Counted from the stretch's first letter, positions 43,627 through 56,176 are shown. The stretch is 64,000 bases of DNA from Ditylenchus dipsaci (GCA_004194705.1 SADC01000095.1:1-64000), one strand, 5' to 3'. Numbers and translations are program-made. The notes: generated by a model not told the origin, from the letters alone.

Positions 43627-44929
43627 TCAGCAGTACTTATCCGACTTCAACTTGGCCCTCCGGTTTAGCAGCGTCTCGTGCAGATCTCCCTCATCTTGTG
43701 CCCGCTTGACGGCCGCTTTGTCCTTGACATCGTAATTGATCAGTTTATTTTTCAAGTCTACTTTGGAGTGCTGGAACATCTTCCTGAAAAAATAACTTAC
43801 TTTTCCTCTTTAAAAAATATAACTAATTAAAAGACTTACACATAGCTGGTCTCACAGTCTCCCGCCAATTGCTTGTCTTCCACCGTGCGCCAGTCTAACG
43901 GGCCAACCTTCTCTGAGTTTGTCCTCATCTATAAAAATAATCGCGATAAATATAAGACCAGTCCAATTTGGACGCTAGGTGAAGACGAACTCGAAGGGGT
44001 CTCGCGTTAAACCGACCCCCCCCCCCCCTGATTCTTCCAGCATATATTCAGTGTCGATAAATTTCAAACGGCAAAAGGCACTTGCTTAAAAAATTTACTC
44101 ACATTTATAACTTCTCCTCCCGCTTCACTGACAGTACGGCTACAAACTCTGACGTACTCATCATCGCTCGGGGTGAGCTTAAGAAATAGACCACTAGAAG
44201 CTGACTGGATCGCACACTTGCCCTATAATAAATAAATCAGATAATAAAGAAAAAGTGGTTGATTTACATTCTGGAAGATAACTTCAAAGCGCTCTCGAGA
44301 GCCAATAGCATCCGCGACTGCCACCAACAAGCCTTCTGGATCAACGCCTACGTACTTACCAAAACCAGTTTTCAAGCTAAAACCAATAAGATACTGTTGA
44401 AGAGATCGAGTGAACTAACCTCATCTTTGGATCATCAGGAGACTTGATTAGCATCAGGACTTCTTCCGCGTTAGGCTGCTCTCCATATACGAAATGCTTG
44501 ACTCCAACGATGAATTTTCCTGAAAATACAGTTTATATTAGAGATACACAAGGTCGGGACTTGTAAAGCAACTAACCATTGTCCTGAGCAGCCAAATAGC
44601 ACCTTGAACTGTCCCCGCATTCAATTACGACATCTATTCCGCCGCGAACGTCCACTTCTTCTGCAATTCTTCGCCATCCACCTAAAAGGTAAAAATTTAT
44701 CAAAGTATTTCTTAAAACGGCAAACAATATACCATGTTCTTCTTTATCTACATCTATTTGAATTTTCTGCCCATCGCCCTTCTTTTGTTTCGATCTGCTT
44801 TGAATCTGAAGTTGTAATAATTTAAGAAAACCACAAATTCAGAATAGCTTACAGTGACTTGTTTCCTTTGAGTTTGATTTTCCCTCCACGAACATCATCC
44901 GAGTATTTGCTTCCACTGGCTTTTGACAT
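43627..44929 (-). CDS. FRG1: FRG1 homologue (fascin-like beta-trefoil, RNA-processing protein)
   Basis: Exons (5'-3'): 44929-44853, 44797-44733, 44681-44577, 44519-44420, 44376-44268, 44222-44103, 43928-43840 and 43783-43627, totalling 822 nt and 273 aa with all phases consistent. The second exon uses either CAAAG or, out of frame, TTCAG as acceptor; only CAAAG keeps frame. Recognisable FRG1 signatures are YLAAQDNGKF, LKTGFGKYVGVDPEGLLV, ADAIGSRERFEVIFQN and the C-terminal GDLHETLLNRRAKLKSDKYC. The basic N-terminal segment (LKGNKS...KQKKGDG) matches FRG1's lysine-rich start. FRG1 is a nuclear/nucleolar, spliceosome-associated and actin-bundling protein of about 258 aa in human, so this is full length. 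Intron 44102-43929 has a 13-base C run. ATG is preceded by acceptor-like TTATTTGCAG. Confidence 0.93.
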
Positions 44930-45165
44930 TGAGATGAAGATTTAACCTTTTCTGCAAATAAGAGGGCCAGAATTACCGTATTTCCTCTAATTTAGCCCCC
45001 GGGGGCTAAATTTTTTGGATCTCATTTAGAGGGGGCTAAATTAGAGGGGAGGCTATATTAGAAGGTGGGGGGGGGGTGCTAAAATTTTTGAGCCTCCTCC
45101 CGGGTGACAAAAATTTTGACGAACATCAACAAGTTTATCCGGATTTCATAACAACATAAAATGTA

Positions 45166-45550
45166 CAGGGTGGCGCAAATTTTCGCCGGGATTTGTTTTG
45201 CTCACATCTTCTTTTATTTATCGTGGCCGATCTTAATACACTGAAGCAAATTATTTTTTAAGCATTTTCCCCTAAAATTTCCCTAAAAATGGTACAGCGA
45301 GCGATTAACAGCTACGGTCGGCTAGTTCAACTATGCATTGATCTCCAAGGAGGAAGCATTGATGAATGCTTTCGCAATCTTGAACGAGATTTGTTATTTT
45401 CATTGTTAAGATCTGTTTTCTTATGCATGTTTGATGTCATTCAATTGCCCGGAGTGTCCTCTCTTAAATAAAAAAAAGATATCGCCTAGACACGGTCATT
45501 CGAAGAAGATATGAGCAAAACAAATCGCGGCGAAAATTTGCGCCACCGTG
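45166..45550 (+). mobile_element. Short Tc1/mariner-like element
   Basis: Begins CAGGGTGGCGCAAATTTTCG and ends CGAAAATTTGCGCCACCGTG at TA. The TIRs extend through TTTGTTTTGCTCA.CATCTTCTT. An ORF (45289-45471) begins MVQRAINSYGRLVQLCIDLQ, which resembles only the C-terminal transposase tail (compare MVNRAIGAYETRLEYCLEVN in the 9879 element). More has therefore been deleted here than in that relative. Confidence 0.8.
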
Positions 45551-45621
45551 TACTAACAATTAATGTGAAATTCTAGGTTTGGAATGTTAATATCATCGTC
45601 CTATATAGAGCTAGATAAATC

Positions 45622-46684
45622 GGCTAGAGGACATTTTTCAAAAACGACTTTTTTCAAAAACGACATTTTTTCAAACGACACTTTTCAAAACGACATTTTT
45701 CCAAACGACATTTTTTAAAACGACATTTTTCAAAACGACAATTTTCCAAAACGACATTTTTCCAAAACGACACTTTTCCAAAACGACGTTTTTCCAAAAC
45801 GACACTTTTCCAAACGACATTTTTCCAAAACGACACTTCTCTAAACGACGTTTTTTCCAAAACGAAATATTTCCAAAGGTCTAAGATAGCCAAATTGATA
45901 GCTTTTAGTGGATTGATTAACGTTTCTGGTCTGGTCGAGACAAGCACTGCGGCTCAGAAGCGAAAGATCGAGGGAATCAAAGAGGCTTTCGCAGCGTTTA
46001 ATGCGGAGGAGATGGCAACAGCATGGCCCGAATGGCAAACGCAATCGACGGGATCAATTTAGAAGATGTGAACATTGATGGAGTCTGAAATGGTTTTGTC
46101 TGAAGTGGAGTATTATTATTCTTCTCGGGTTTTTTTTAATAAAGCATGATTGGTGGACGAAATTGGGGTTTATTTGTGTCTGTTAGATGTCTGTCTGGTT
46201 GTATTTGTATAGAATAACGAGGTTCTGGAAAATTTAAAAATGCCGGTAAAAACAGTAGGGTTTTAGACAGAGATAAACTTTAGCGGTTTTGCTCTTTGTC
46301 AGAGAATATGCATGGAAAAAATGTATAGGGTTTTTTTGTTTAATGCTAAATTTTAATAGGATTTGATAACTGCTATTTCGAGAACTGTCGTTTTTGAGAA
46401 TTGTCGGAACAATGGAAAAATGTCGTTTTGGAAAAGTGTCGTTTTGGAAGAATTTCGTTTGGAAACGTGTCGTTTCGGAAAAATGTCGTTTGGAAAAATG
46501 TCGTTTTGGGAAAACGTCGTTTTGGAAAAGTGTCGTTTTGGAAAAATGTCGTTTGGAAAAATTTCGTTTTGGGAAAACGTCGTTTTGGAAAAGTGTCGTT
46601 TTGGAAAAATATCGTTTGGAAAAATGTCGTTTTGAAAAAAAACTACATTTGAAAAGTGTCGTTTTTGAAAAATGTCCCCTAGCC
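45622..46684. mobile_element. Element with AAAACGACATTTTTCC arms
   Basis: Begins GGCTAGAGGACATTTTTC and ends GAAAAATGTCCCCTAGCC. Exact duplication GATAAATC at 45614-45621 and 46685-46692. Arms of about 250 bp repeat CAAAACGACATTTTTC. The unique middle (45890-46380) holds a coding-like remnant. Confidence 0.85.
45920..46091 (+). pseudogene. Coding-like remnant inside the AAAACGACA element
   Basis: One frame reads RKIEGIKEAFAAFNAEEMAT and then stops. A shifted frame continues MARMANAIDGINLEDVNIDG to TGA at 46086-46088. Together they look like the acidic C-terminus of a protein broken by one indel, comparable in position to the DDWDMNKD tail in the 33176 element. Family unknown. Confidence 0.35.
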
Positions 46685-47959
46685 GATAAATCAATCCAGT
46701 CAGTTGGATCAATACACTTGGACCAATCCATCCAATTGGACTGATTCAGCCAGCTGAACCAATACAGTCGGTACGATCCAGCCAACTAAACTAATTCAAC
46801 CATAAAACTGATCAAACACAACCGCTCACCACAGCACAAAACATAAGAATGAATGAAATGACCGACTCCAATGGGTATATGCCCCAAATGACTAAGAAAA
46901 AAAATTTTCGGTTTAGGGGGGGGCTAAATTAGAGGCGGGGGCTAAATTCTTTGGATCCTCTCTTGAGGGGGGCTAAATTAGGAGGGGGGGGCTAAATTAC
47001 AGTAAATACGGTACTGAATTGTACTTTTCAAGTTAAAGAGGGATGCACACCGAAGAGTGAATATTTTTAACTCTCATGTTCGATTCCCAGTGGGCGGATA
47101 ACATATTCTGTTACTGTACATTTTAGTAAGTTCACTGACTTCTAGGGCCAAAAACTACCGAGAAATCGATTACAATTATTTCCAGCACTTTGATTTACTG
47201 TCACTTACTGCCCCGATTTTCGATTTCATACAAACCATCGAAGTAAAGACAAAACAAGCACAAATGCTACGTACAGTCGACTCTGAATATAACGCTACCC
47301 CCTCAAGTTCGTTCCCGCCTAGAGTCCGACACTTTTTTAACTCTATTTTTGAAAACTTTTGCTGAACTTGATTCGGCAGTCTTATCAGAAATATCGTACA
47401 GATTCCGATTGGACAATACCTTTTTTTTGGCGCAAAAACACTTTTTTTGGCGCAAATATACTTTTTTTGGCGCAAATTTTTCTTTTGCGTGATTAGATTG
47501 AAAATTTTCAACTTTTTGAAAAGTTTTAACATCATCATGTAGCCCTGCTCTTCTAGTTTTTGATGATGTATCATTTATTGCATCATCTTTAAAAAATGTA
47601 ATACAGTCGACTCTCTACATAACGTCTTTCAAGGGACCGGCCAAAACGGGACGTTATGAGGAGAGGACGTTATATAGAGAGTCGTTATGTAGAGAGGCAC
47701 TCGCCTATATATCACTCACCAGACGTTATGTAGAGAGTTTTCAAAAAAAATGTTTATTTCAACAATAAATTGCACCCGAACAAACAATCATTGGATGGGC
47801 ATAAATTTGGGCATTGCACAGCAGCCCAACTTCACGGATGTTGAAGAATCTTCAAAGCTTCAACTGCTTCTCAAGTATTGTCTGGTGGTTCTGGCACTTG
47901 GTCAATCTCTATCAATAACAATATCCCTTAAAGAAAAATCCATTTAATAACCCAGCAAA

Positions 47960-48605
47960 AATAAATAATTTCCTTTCCGTCTCCGGCTCTTCCACTTCCG
48001 TTCAGACAAACGTTGCAATTTCGGCCAGAGTGAGCGTCCCATCAGTAGGGAGTTGGTGATACAACGATAAACAGTCGTCCAATGTGCCTTTCACCAAATC
48101 CAGCGGCTGCAATTCCGCCCAAACTGTGCTTTATTAATTACTGGCGTTTCCGAGATCCACCTTATCGCCAGCGCCTTCCTGATCCATCGATGTATCCTCT
48201 TGATTGTCAGTGCCATCCTTGCAAAACAGAAATTTTTTATTTGTAAAAAATACAAGATTTACTTCTGACGCTTAAAGGGCCTGACCTCTTCCTACTCGGT
48301 GGTCCCCGCCAATTCAAAAATTTTCCCTTGATCATTGGACTTCTGTACGGATTTTTCCGCTAGGTTTCTAACAAAACTAAGCCTAAAATTTGATTTCAGG
48401 CCTAGTTTTGTTAGAAACGTGGCGGAAAAATCCGTACAGAAGTCCAATGATCGAGGGAAAATTTTTGAATCGGCGGGGGACCACCGAGTAGGAAGAGGTC
48501 AGGCCCTTTAATGAATCCGGCTTTTCGGAAGCAATTGGCGATAGTTTCCGGTTTATTATCCGACCAGGAACGATGAAGAAAGCGCGGTGCTTTGTAAAGA
48601 TTAAT
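47960..48605 (-). pseudogene. pogo/Tigger-type transposase, C-terminal remnant
   Basis: Minus-strand translation gives FLHRSWSDNKPETIANCFRK (48600-48515), matching the end of the pogo/Tigger DDE domain (W-x-x-ETI-x-N-C-F-x-K-A-GF). After the inserted MITE come KDGTDNQEDTSMDQEGAG, WAELQPLDLVKGTLDDCLSL and LPTDGTLTLAEIATFV with an in-frame TGA. The N-terminal CENP-B-type DNA-binding part and most of the DDE domain are missing. Confidence 0.7.
48276..48507. mobile_element. TTAA-inserting (piggyBac-like) hairpin MITE
   Basis: Begins AGGGCCTGACCTCTTCCTAC and ends GTAGGAAGAGGTCAGGCCCT, flanked by TTAA on both sides. It is a near-perfect hairpin with CATTGGACTTCTGTACGG in the arms. Relatives with diverged ends are at 1880-1985, 24285-24515 and 59870-60090, where the conserved core is CCAATTCAAA ... 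TTGGACTTCTGTACG. Confidence 0.8.
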
Positions 48606-49290
48606 TTTCTACTCGGTTATCTAGGTAGAAGTAGGTAGCCGTGGTAGTGCAAATTTAAATTTAGAAAGCTGCCCAACACTGAACATATTAGTAGCGAAAA
48701 ATGAGTTATTTTCTTGTTGAGACGCTTTCAATTTTAATTTTTTTTTCGAAAAGACGTTATATGTAGAGGCGTCTTTAAAGCAGTGTCCAGCCGAATCGGG
48801 ACGTTATGTAGAGAGGGACGTTATGTAGAGAGTCGCTATATAGAGAGGCAGTTGTTCGAGTATTTAGTTTAGACCAACCAAACCAGTTTCACTGGGGCGT
48901 TATGAGGAGAGGGACGTTATATAGAGAGTCGTTATGTAGAGAGTCGACTGTATAAAAAGCTAAAAGTATGAACCAAATTAGAGCAACAATTTGGTTCATA
49001 CTTTTACCTTTTTGTATCACATTTTTAAAAGATGATGCAATAAATGATACATCATCAGAAACTAGAAGAGCAGGGCTACATGATGATGTTAAAACTTTTC
49101 AAAAAGTTGAAATTTTTTAATCTAATCACGCAAAAGAAAAATTTGCGCAAAAAAAAGTATATTTGCTCCAAAAAAAAGTGTTTTTGCGCCAAAAAAAAAG
49201 TATTGTCCATTCCGATTCTGCCAATCGTTTCTGAAAAACTTTAATTTTTTGCCAGTGAGACCCGCGCCTCTCGATATAAGGCCGTTTCGA

Positions 49291-49904
49291 AAATACCTTA
49301 TTTCCTCTAATAAGCGCCCCACCCCCCCCCTTTTTCAAAATCGTGTTTTTGGCATTGTGTTTTTCACTCACTTTCCGGAAACTTTTCTCAGGCAAGTTAT
49401 ACCTCAATTTGTAGCTCATCTCACTGGCTACAAATCTTTATATATTATTTGTAATGGCTGTGTGTGTTACGCTACGCATGGCAGCCATTGGGAGTGGTCC
49501 AAATCTTTTTATGAGAACACTTTCGAAGGTAAATCGGGGTCAAAAATCACTTTGGCAATGTCAGCATTGGGGGTTGTCAATGAAATTTTGGAGTTTTTCC
49601 GCAAATTTTGATTTTTTGGGCACTTTTATGACTTCAAAGGGTATAAGTGAGTCAAATAACATGTTTGATTATATTCGCCAAATTTTGGATCCGCCTTAAT
49701 GTCAGCTTTCGTTTAAAAAATAGAACGTCGAAAAAGAAGCATTTTTAAGTGGGGATCTGTTCGTATGGAGGTCATTTTTCGGGAAAAATCTCATAGTCAT
49801 CAAAAAGTTTGTTATCTAATTCAAATTTTGAATTCGTTCAAAACAACATTTGTCTCGACCGGAAAACTATTTTTCGCCGCGGGTTAGATCCCTGCCGGCG
49901 CTAA
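49291..49904. other. No gene or clear element
   Basis: A CCGTATTTCC-family terminus fragment is at 49295-49330 (TTATTTCCTCTAATAAGCGC plus a C run). The rest is AT-rich with no splice-supported exon. The ORFs from 49249 and 49454 are not supported. Confidence 0.35.
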
Positions 49905-50765
49905 ACATTTTTCGGTGCCATGGCATTTCGTCCAAAAGCCAGTTTGTCCAAAGTAAATTCGTCCAAAATGCAGTTCGTCCAAAATTCAATTCGTCCAAAG
50001 ACAATTCGTCCAAAATTCAGTTCGTCCAAAATTCAATTCGTTCAAAATTCAGTTCGTGCAAAAGTAAATTTGTCCAGAAGGCAATTCGTCTAAATTGCAA
50101 TTCGTCCAAATTTGAGCAAAGTGAAGACCGTCAAAATATGTACTCATTAGTATTGATCCACCTGCGTGTAAGTACCGATATTTAGACTCCCAAATACTAT
50201 CACCTGAGAGTTGATTCCTAAATACACTCACCAAAATACCACGTGTTTCGGACTACTGCCTGAGTACTACGCGGTCTGAAACTACTCGAGAACTGGAGTT
50301 TCCGCAATCCAAATAGCTTTTTTTGGTATGAACAAACCATAATCAGGACAAGATTGAGTGTAGGACATAGTATTTACTTTTGGCTGAATCCAAAATTTTG
50401 GATTCTGGAAGGGGTAACCCGTTTATAACAACAAAAAACCAGATTTTATTGGATTTTGGCCACTCTGGCACGGGTTTCTGAGGGGTAATCCTTTTCTTGG
50501 GGCAAATATACTTTTTTGGCGCAAATTTTACTCTTTTTTGGGGCAAATTTTTCTTTCGACTGGTTTCATTATTTTTTCTCATTTTTTTAAAGCGATGACA
50601 CCATAATGTAGCGCTGCGCTTCTAGTTTCTAATGAGATCAGTGTTGCCAATTTGAGGGTCATTTTGAAAAAGCATAAATATATTGGTAAAATAAATGTGC
50701 CGAGACAAAAGGCTTAGAAAAAATAGTCGAATAAATATGCCGCTAGGACGAGCATAAGTAATAAC

Positions 50766-51768
50766 CAGGGCCCCAAATTCTATGCACTAAAAAATGTGAA
50801 ATATGCGCATAAAATATGCGCTAAAAATGCTTAAATATGCGCTAAAAACGTAAAATATGCAGTATAATTTTAGACTAAACCTTATAAATGTACCGCATAA
50901 CATTTGTGAAGAATCACTATATGTCGTAAAATTACTCTAAAACATGCTTTTAAACGGTTTGGCAGCTTATACATGATTCAAAGATAGTTTTGGCTAATGT
51001 TAAATTTTTTTGCAAAAAAAATTGACCAAAATTTGGCATATGGCTTTGCTGAAGCAAGGTGATTTAACCTAAGGATTTAATTTATTTGACGTCCCATTTG
51101 ACCTAGGATTTGAACATAGCTTTAAAAAAACTTTCTGCTCCCATGAAGATGCCGCAGGATTTCAGTCGAAAAAGATTTTTGAAAAGTGTTGACCGCCATT
51201 TACTAGCTAAGTTGCAAAAAAAATATTTTGTAAATCAATTTCGAGACATTTAGGGCTTCTGTACTCCTGCCACTTCTTCGCATCTTCTCGCAAATATAAA
51301 TAATGTGCATTTTGCGATTTTTGAAATTAATATCTTTTACAAACCAAATCGGTGCTTTGCACTAGTATTTTGCTACTTTAACTGAAAACATGAATTGCAC
51401 GGTACTGAAACGTTAGCTATCTCAATAGAGGTTATTTAGTGAAAAAATCTCTTTCTCACACGCTTGACAATAAAGTGTCCTGGTTTTGGAAACTAAGAAA
51501 TTGACTTATTTATACACAAAAAACGAGATTTGGCATGCTGCAACATCTTTTAACCCAAAAATTTCTGAGATTTTCTACAATATGCAGAAAATATGCGTCA
51601 AAATTGCAAAATATGCAAAATATGCACTAAAAATGAAAAATATGCAAAACATGCTGCATAAAAGTACGAAAAAAGTACTCAAACAGGGCTAAAAGTGCGT
51701 TTTTTGTGCATAACTATTGCTTGCATATCCACAGAAAAATATGCATTTGCATAGAATTTGGGGCCCTG
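50766..51768. mobile_element. hAT-like element with ATATGC words (fourth layer)
   Basis: Begins CAGGGCCCCAAATTCTATGC and ends GCATAGAATTTGGGGCCCTG. Exact 8-bp duplication GTAATAAC at 50758-50765 and 51769-51776. Arms repeat AAAATATGCGCTAAAAATG. No transposase. Confidence 0.9.
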
Positions 51769-52138
51769 GTAATAACTATGCTTTTTAAAACATGCAAAAG
51801 GCATATTTAAATAATTATGCCAAAGACATTGCGGGAAAAGGCATAACGGATTAATTATGCTTTTTTCGTGTTTCAAAAAGCGTAAATATTTTTTCCCACG
51901 TGTAGACACAAAGTAAAAAGAATTATGTTTTTCGAAAAAGATGCGAAGGTTGTTAAAATAAATATGCTCTTAGTGATGAATCGCACTGACATATTTATTT
52001 CGGTTGCTAATAGGAAATTATCAAGTAGCATACTTATTTATTATGCCTTTTCGAAAAAATGGATAAGCATAATTAATTTTTATGCTTCTTTAAAATTTAG
52101 CTTATAACAAACGATTATGCTTTTTTCTCAGCACAGAC

Positions 52139-52500
52139 TCTGATGCACCTTATGTATGTGTATAGCCCGAACCACCAGAAAGTAGCCGAACCACTTGGAT
52201 ACCCCCGAACTACCAAGAAGGGGCCCGAACCACCAGGGTGTTGCCCAAACCACTTAAATAAGCCCAAACCACGTGGAAGGTGCCTAAACCACCTGAATAG
52301 GCCCAAATCACCTAGAAAGTAGCCAAACTACCTGAGTAGGCCCAAACCACCTAGAGAGTGCCCAAATGAACAGAATAGGTGCAAACCACCGGGCGGGTAA
52401 CAAAACCACCTAGAAAGTACCTAAACCACCTGGATAGTACCTGAACCTACTGGCTAATACCCTTAACACCTGGATGTTACACAAAATAGCTGGATTGTAT
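52139..52500. repeat. Degenerate tandem repeat CCCAAACCACCTGGATAGTG
   Basis: About eighteen imperfect units of roughly 19-20 bp (AACCACCT / AGTAGCC alternating) inside the hAT element. The single ORF across it is an artefact of periodicity. Confidence 0.7.
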
Positions 52501-52859
52501 CCAATATTGAAAGGTTATTTGAAGATGACGCCAATACGCGATGGTTAATCGTGTGGTTTTGAACTTAGACGAGTGTTTGGCGCTCTATTAAAGACTTTTT
52601 ACGAGAAAAATAATGGTAATCTGACATAGGACTATGAAAAAAAGTGGAAGAAAACAGAGTTCCGTCCGCTATCATTATTTATTCAACAAAACCAACAGAC
52701 CTCAACTAAACAATTGCAAACAATGAGAAGAACTTGAAATGATGATGTTTTGATTTTTCACTTTTCTACTAGCACTGTCCCTTTAGCTGTTCATAGTTGA
52801 GGTAAATTACTAATTGATCCTTGAGAAGACTCGAAGATGTTCTGTTACGGCGACCATTT

Positions 52860-53960
<1,101 letters not shown>

Positions 53961-54980
53961 GATGTACCCAGATACGAATAAGTGAGCGCAAAAATAAATG
54001 CTAATTGAAACAGCGTAGTTTTTCGCCAGAAATAAATATGCTTATTGAATTTCACAGATCGAAAAGCAGAATTAACTATGCACTTATTTATTCGAGAAGA
54101 AAAGCCGGCAAAACCGAAAGGCATATTTATGAAACGCTACAAGCTATGCCAAAACAAAAAGCATTTTTAATGGTCTTGCTTAATTGTGCTTTTTCAAAAA
54201 GCATAATTAATATTTCAAATATTTATGCTATTTGAATTAGCATAGTATTTTGAGTTTCGAATTTCCTCTCTCAAAAAGAATATTTATTTTTTGTGCTTTT
54301 TCTTAATTTCACTCAAAGCATAGTGCTATTCTTTTTTGCTCAGCTTTACTATGCTGAACTGGCAACACTGAATGAGATATCGATTGTTGCATCATCTAGC
54401 ACTAAAAGGTAAAAGTATGAAGCAAGTCAGATAAATAATTTGGTTCACACTTTATCATTTTGTGCTACATTTTGCAAAGATGATGCTACAATCGAAATCT
54501 CATTAGAAACTAGAAGCGCAGGGCTTCATAATGGTGTCATCGTTACTGAAAAAAGATGAGAAAAAAATAATAAAATCAGTCAAAAGAAAAATTTGCCCCA
54601 AAAAGAGTAAAATTTGCCCCAAAAAAGTATATTTGCCCCAAGAAAAAGGATTACCCGTTTCTGAGCGGTTAAATTTATTCTGTGACTGCAAAAATGGGTT
54701 TCCCGCAAAATTTCGACTTGAAATTCAAATTTGGACGAATTGAATTTTCGATGAATTGCATTTCAGACGAACTGACTTTTGGACGGATTGACTTTCGGAC
54801 GAATTGAATTTTGGACGAATTGTCTTTGGACGAATTGATTTTGGACGAACTGACTTTTGGACGAAATGCCATGGCACCACATTTTCGTTCCTCCCATAAG
54901 TCATTTTTAGGGAAGTTTTTTATGCCGGGCAAAAATTCGTTGTCCAAATTTGATTTTTCGTCGTTATATGTCGATTTTTT

Positions 54981-55334
54981 GGTACTTCTCCGGTTGGGCC
55001 CCCCCCCCATTTTACCAAGCCTCCAATAATTATACAATATTTTTATTCGCAAACATATAACAAGGCAATTTGAGACCACAAATTATACATAATATCCTCT
55101 CCTTTAAATTTTCTACGCCAAACAAAATCAGAAACATAACTGCGAAAAACAGATCGATGCGTCCCATATTCGACTTTTTTCAAAGGGACAACTATCATTT
55201 CGGATTGTTGGTCAGCTTATGTTATAATTTTAATTTGTGGTCTCAAATTGCCTTGTTATATGTTTGCGAATAAAAATATTGTATAATTATTGGAGGGCTT
55301 GGTAAAATGGGGGGGGCCCAACCGGAGAAGTACC
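54981..55334. mobile_element. Hairpin MITE with GGTACTTCTCCGG ends
   Basis: GGTACTTCTCCGGTTGGGCC is mirrored by GGCCCAACCGGAGAAGTACC. The arms include a C/G run and CCAATAATTATACAATATTT, each about 130 bp. Flanks ATTTTTT on both sides may be a target duplication but are low complexity. Confidence 0.8.
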
Positions 55335-55439
55335 AATTTTTTGTGTAGAATCGATAGCTTTTATTTATTTGACTTTTATGGTCATAAATGCTGATCTTTT
55401 TGCTTAAATTTTTCAATTTCCTAGTTATTTAAATTTTGA

Positions 55440-55795
55440 AAATTCAAGTATGATTGAAGTTGCTTCTAAAATTTTTTTTCTCTGCCCTATAAATTGGAGA
55501 TAGTGGATTTAGCCTGGATTTAAGGTGGATTTTTGTGTTCAAGCCCACTTTTTTTTTATCAGGTAGGGTAGGTAAGTGGCCAGTTAGGGTAGGTAGGTAG
55601 CCAGATAGGATAGTTAGTTGCTCAGGTGGAATCTCTACAGTCAATTTTTGATATAAAGGATAGGGAGGGTAGGCGAGGATAGGCGACGTAGAGTAGGTGG
55701 GTTAACAGGTAGGGTGGATTTTCTACCCGAACAACAGAGATATTATTCTAAACACTAATGTTCCCGAACGACATAGGCGCCTGCAGACCCTAGCT
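55440..55795. repeat. Inverted second copy of the CTAGGGTCTGCAGG element end
   Basis: TGTTCCCGAACGACATAGGC ... CCTGCAGACCCTAG (55760-55792) is the reverse complement of 39786-39835. The neighbouring GGTAGG minisatellite and AGCAACTTCAATCATAC (inverse) match 42060-42440. It is therefore a truncated, oppositely oriented copy of the family at 39.8-43.2 kb. Confidence 0.65.
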
Positions 55796-56176
55796 GAGGT
55801 ATAACTTGCCTGAGAAAAGTTTTCAAAAAGTGGGTCAAAACGCAATTCCACAAATACGATTTCGAACGAGGGGGGGGGTAGCTTATTAGAGGAAATGCGG
55901 TATGTGCAATTGCTCATAATCAGTACATTTAGGGTATTTTACCAAAAAATATGCTATTTTATCCAGTGCTTATTGCTCTTTTTGTACTGAATTTTTTTTT
56001 GACGTGAATTGAAAAATAATAAGATTTGGAGACCCTACAAATCTAATAATAAGTACGTTGGAGAGCCGTGATCAGTATGATAATCCGTTTACAATTCAAA
56101 CGATTAATAAAATTTACAATTAATTGATCGGCTGTAGGAAGTTTCGTAACAAGGCAATTACGTAAGAGCGAACTTT
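55796..56176. other. No gene seen; start of CGTAAGAA word array
   Basis: Contains GAGGAAATGCGGTA, a degraded CCGTATTTCC-family end (55888-55901). From 56140 on, TTCGTAA/CGTAAGAGCGAAC words begin an outer array that resumes at 58035-58150 after the inserted element. Confidence 0.4.

Larger units (their letters stand above)
44976..47011. mobile_element. CCGTATTTCCTCTAAT element containing two younger insertions
   Basis: Ends ACCGTATTTCCTCTAATTTA... and ...TAAATTACAGTAAATACGGT?-type sequence, both at TA, with GGGGGCTAAATTAGAGG words inside each end. It encloses the Tc1/mariner-like MITE 45166-45550 and the AAAACGACA element 45622-46684. Its left end lies 47 nt upstream of the FRG1 ATG and could affect that promoter. 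Confidence 0.65.
47604..48950 (-). mobile_element. pogo-like element retaining transposase fragments
   Basis: Begins CAGTCGACTCTCTACATAAC and ends GTTATGTAGAGAGTCGACTG, flanked by TA. Words GGGACGTTATGTAGAGAG are repeated near both ends. It carries minus-strand pogo transposase remnants (47975-48605) and is interrupted by a TTAA-type MITE (48276-48507). This copy ties the many CAGTCGACT MITEs in the window to a pogo-like source. Confidence 0.8.
47411..49208. mobile_element. MULE-like foldback with TTTGGCGCAAA arms
   Basis: Begins GGACAATACC and ends AGTATTGTCC. Exact 9-bp duplication ATTCCGATT at 47402-47410 and 49209-49217, confirmed by the unoccupied copy at 2109-2330. The arms continue with GCAAAAGAAAAATTTGCG, TTGAAAAGTTTTAACATCAT and a hairpin core (CTGCTCTTCTAG ... 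TGATACATCATC). The core is opened by the pogo element 47604-48950. Without that insertion the element is about 450 bp. Confidence 0.85.
47274..49290. mobile_element. pogo-like MITE (outer layer), right end unclear
   Basis: The left end CAGTCGACTCTGAATATAAC follows TA. The sequence parallels the intact copy at 2109-2330 (GTTCGTTC, TCCGACACTTTTTTA, ATTCGGCAGTCTTATC) up to GATTCCGATT. It then resumes after 49217 with CTGCCAATCGTTTCTGAAA. The right terminus has decayed. Confidence 0.6.

Noticed and set aside
46234..46785. 183-aa minus-strand ORF rich in FSKTTLFQND
   Set aside because: It translates the AAAACGACA array of the 45622 element, with matching artefacts in other frames.
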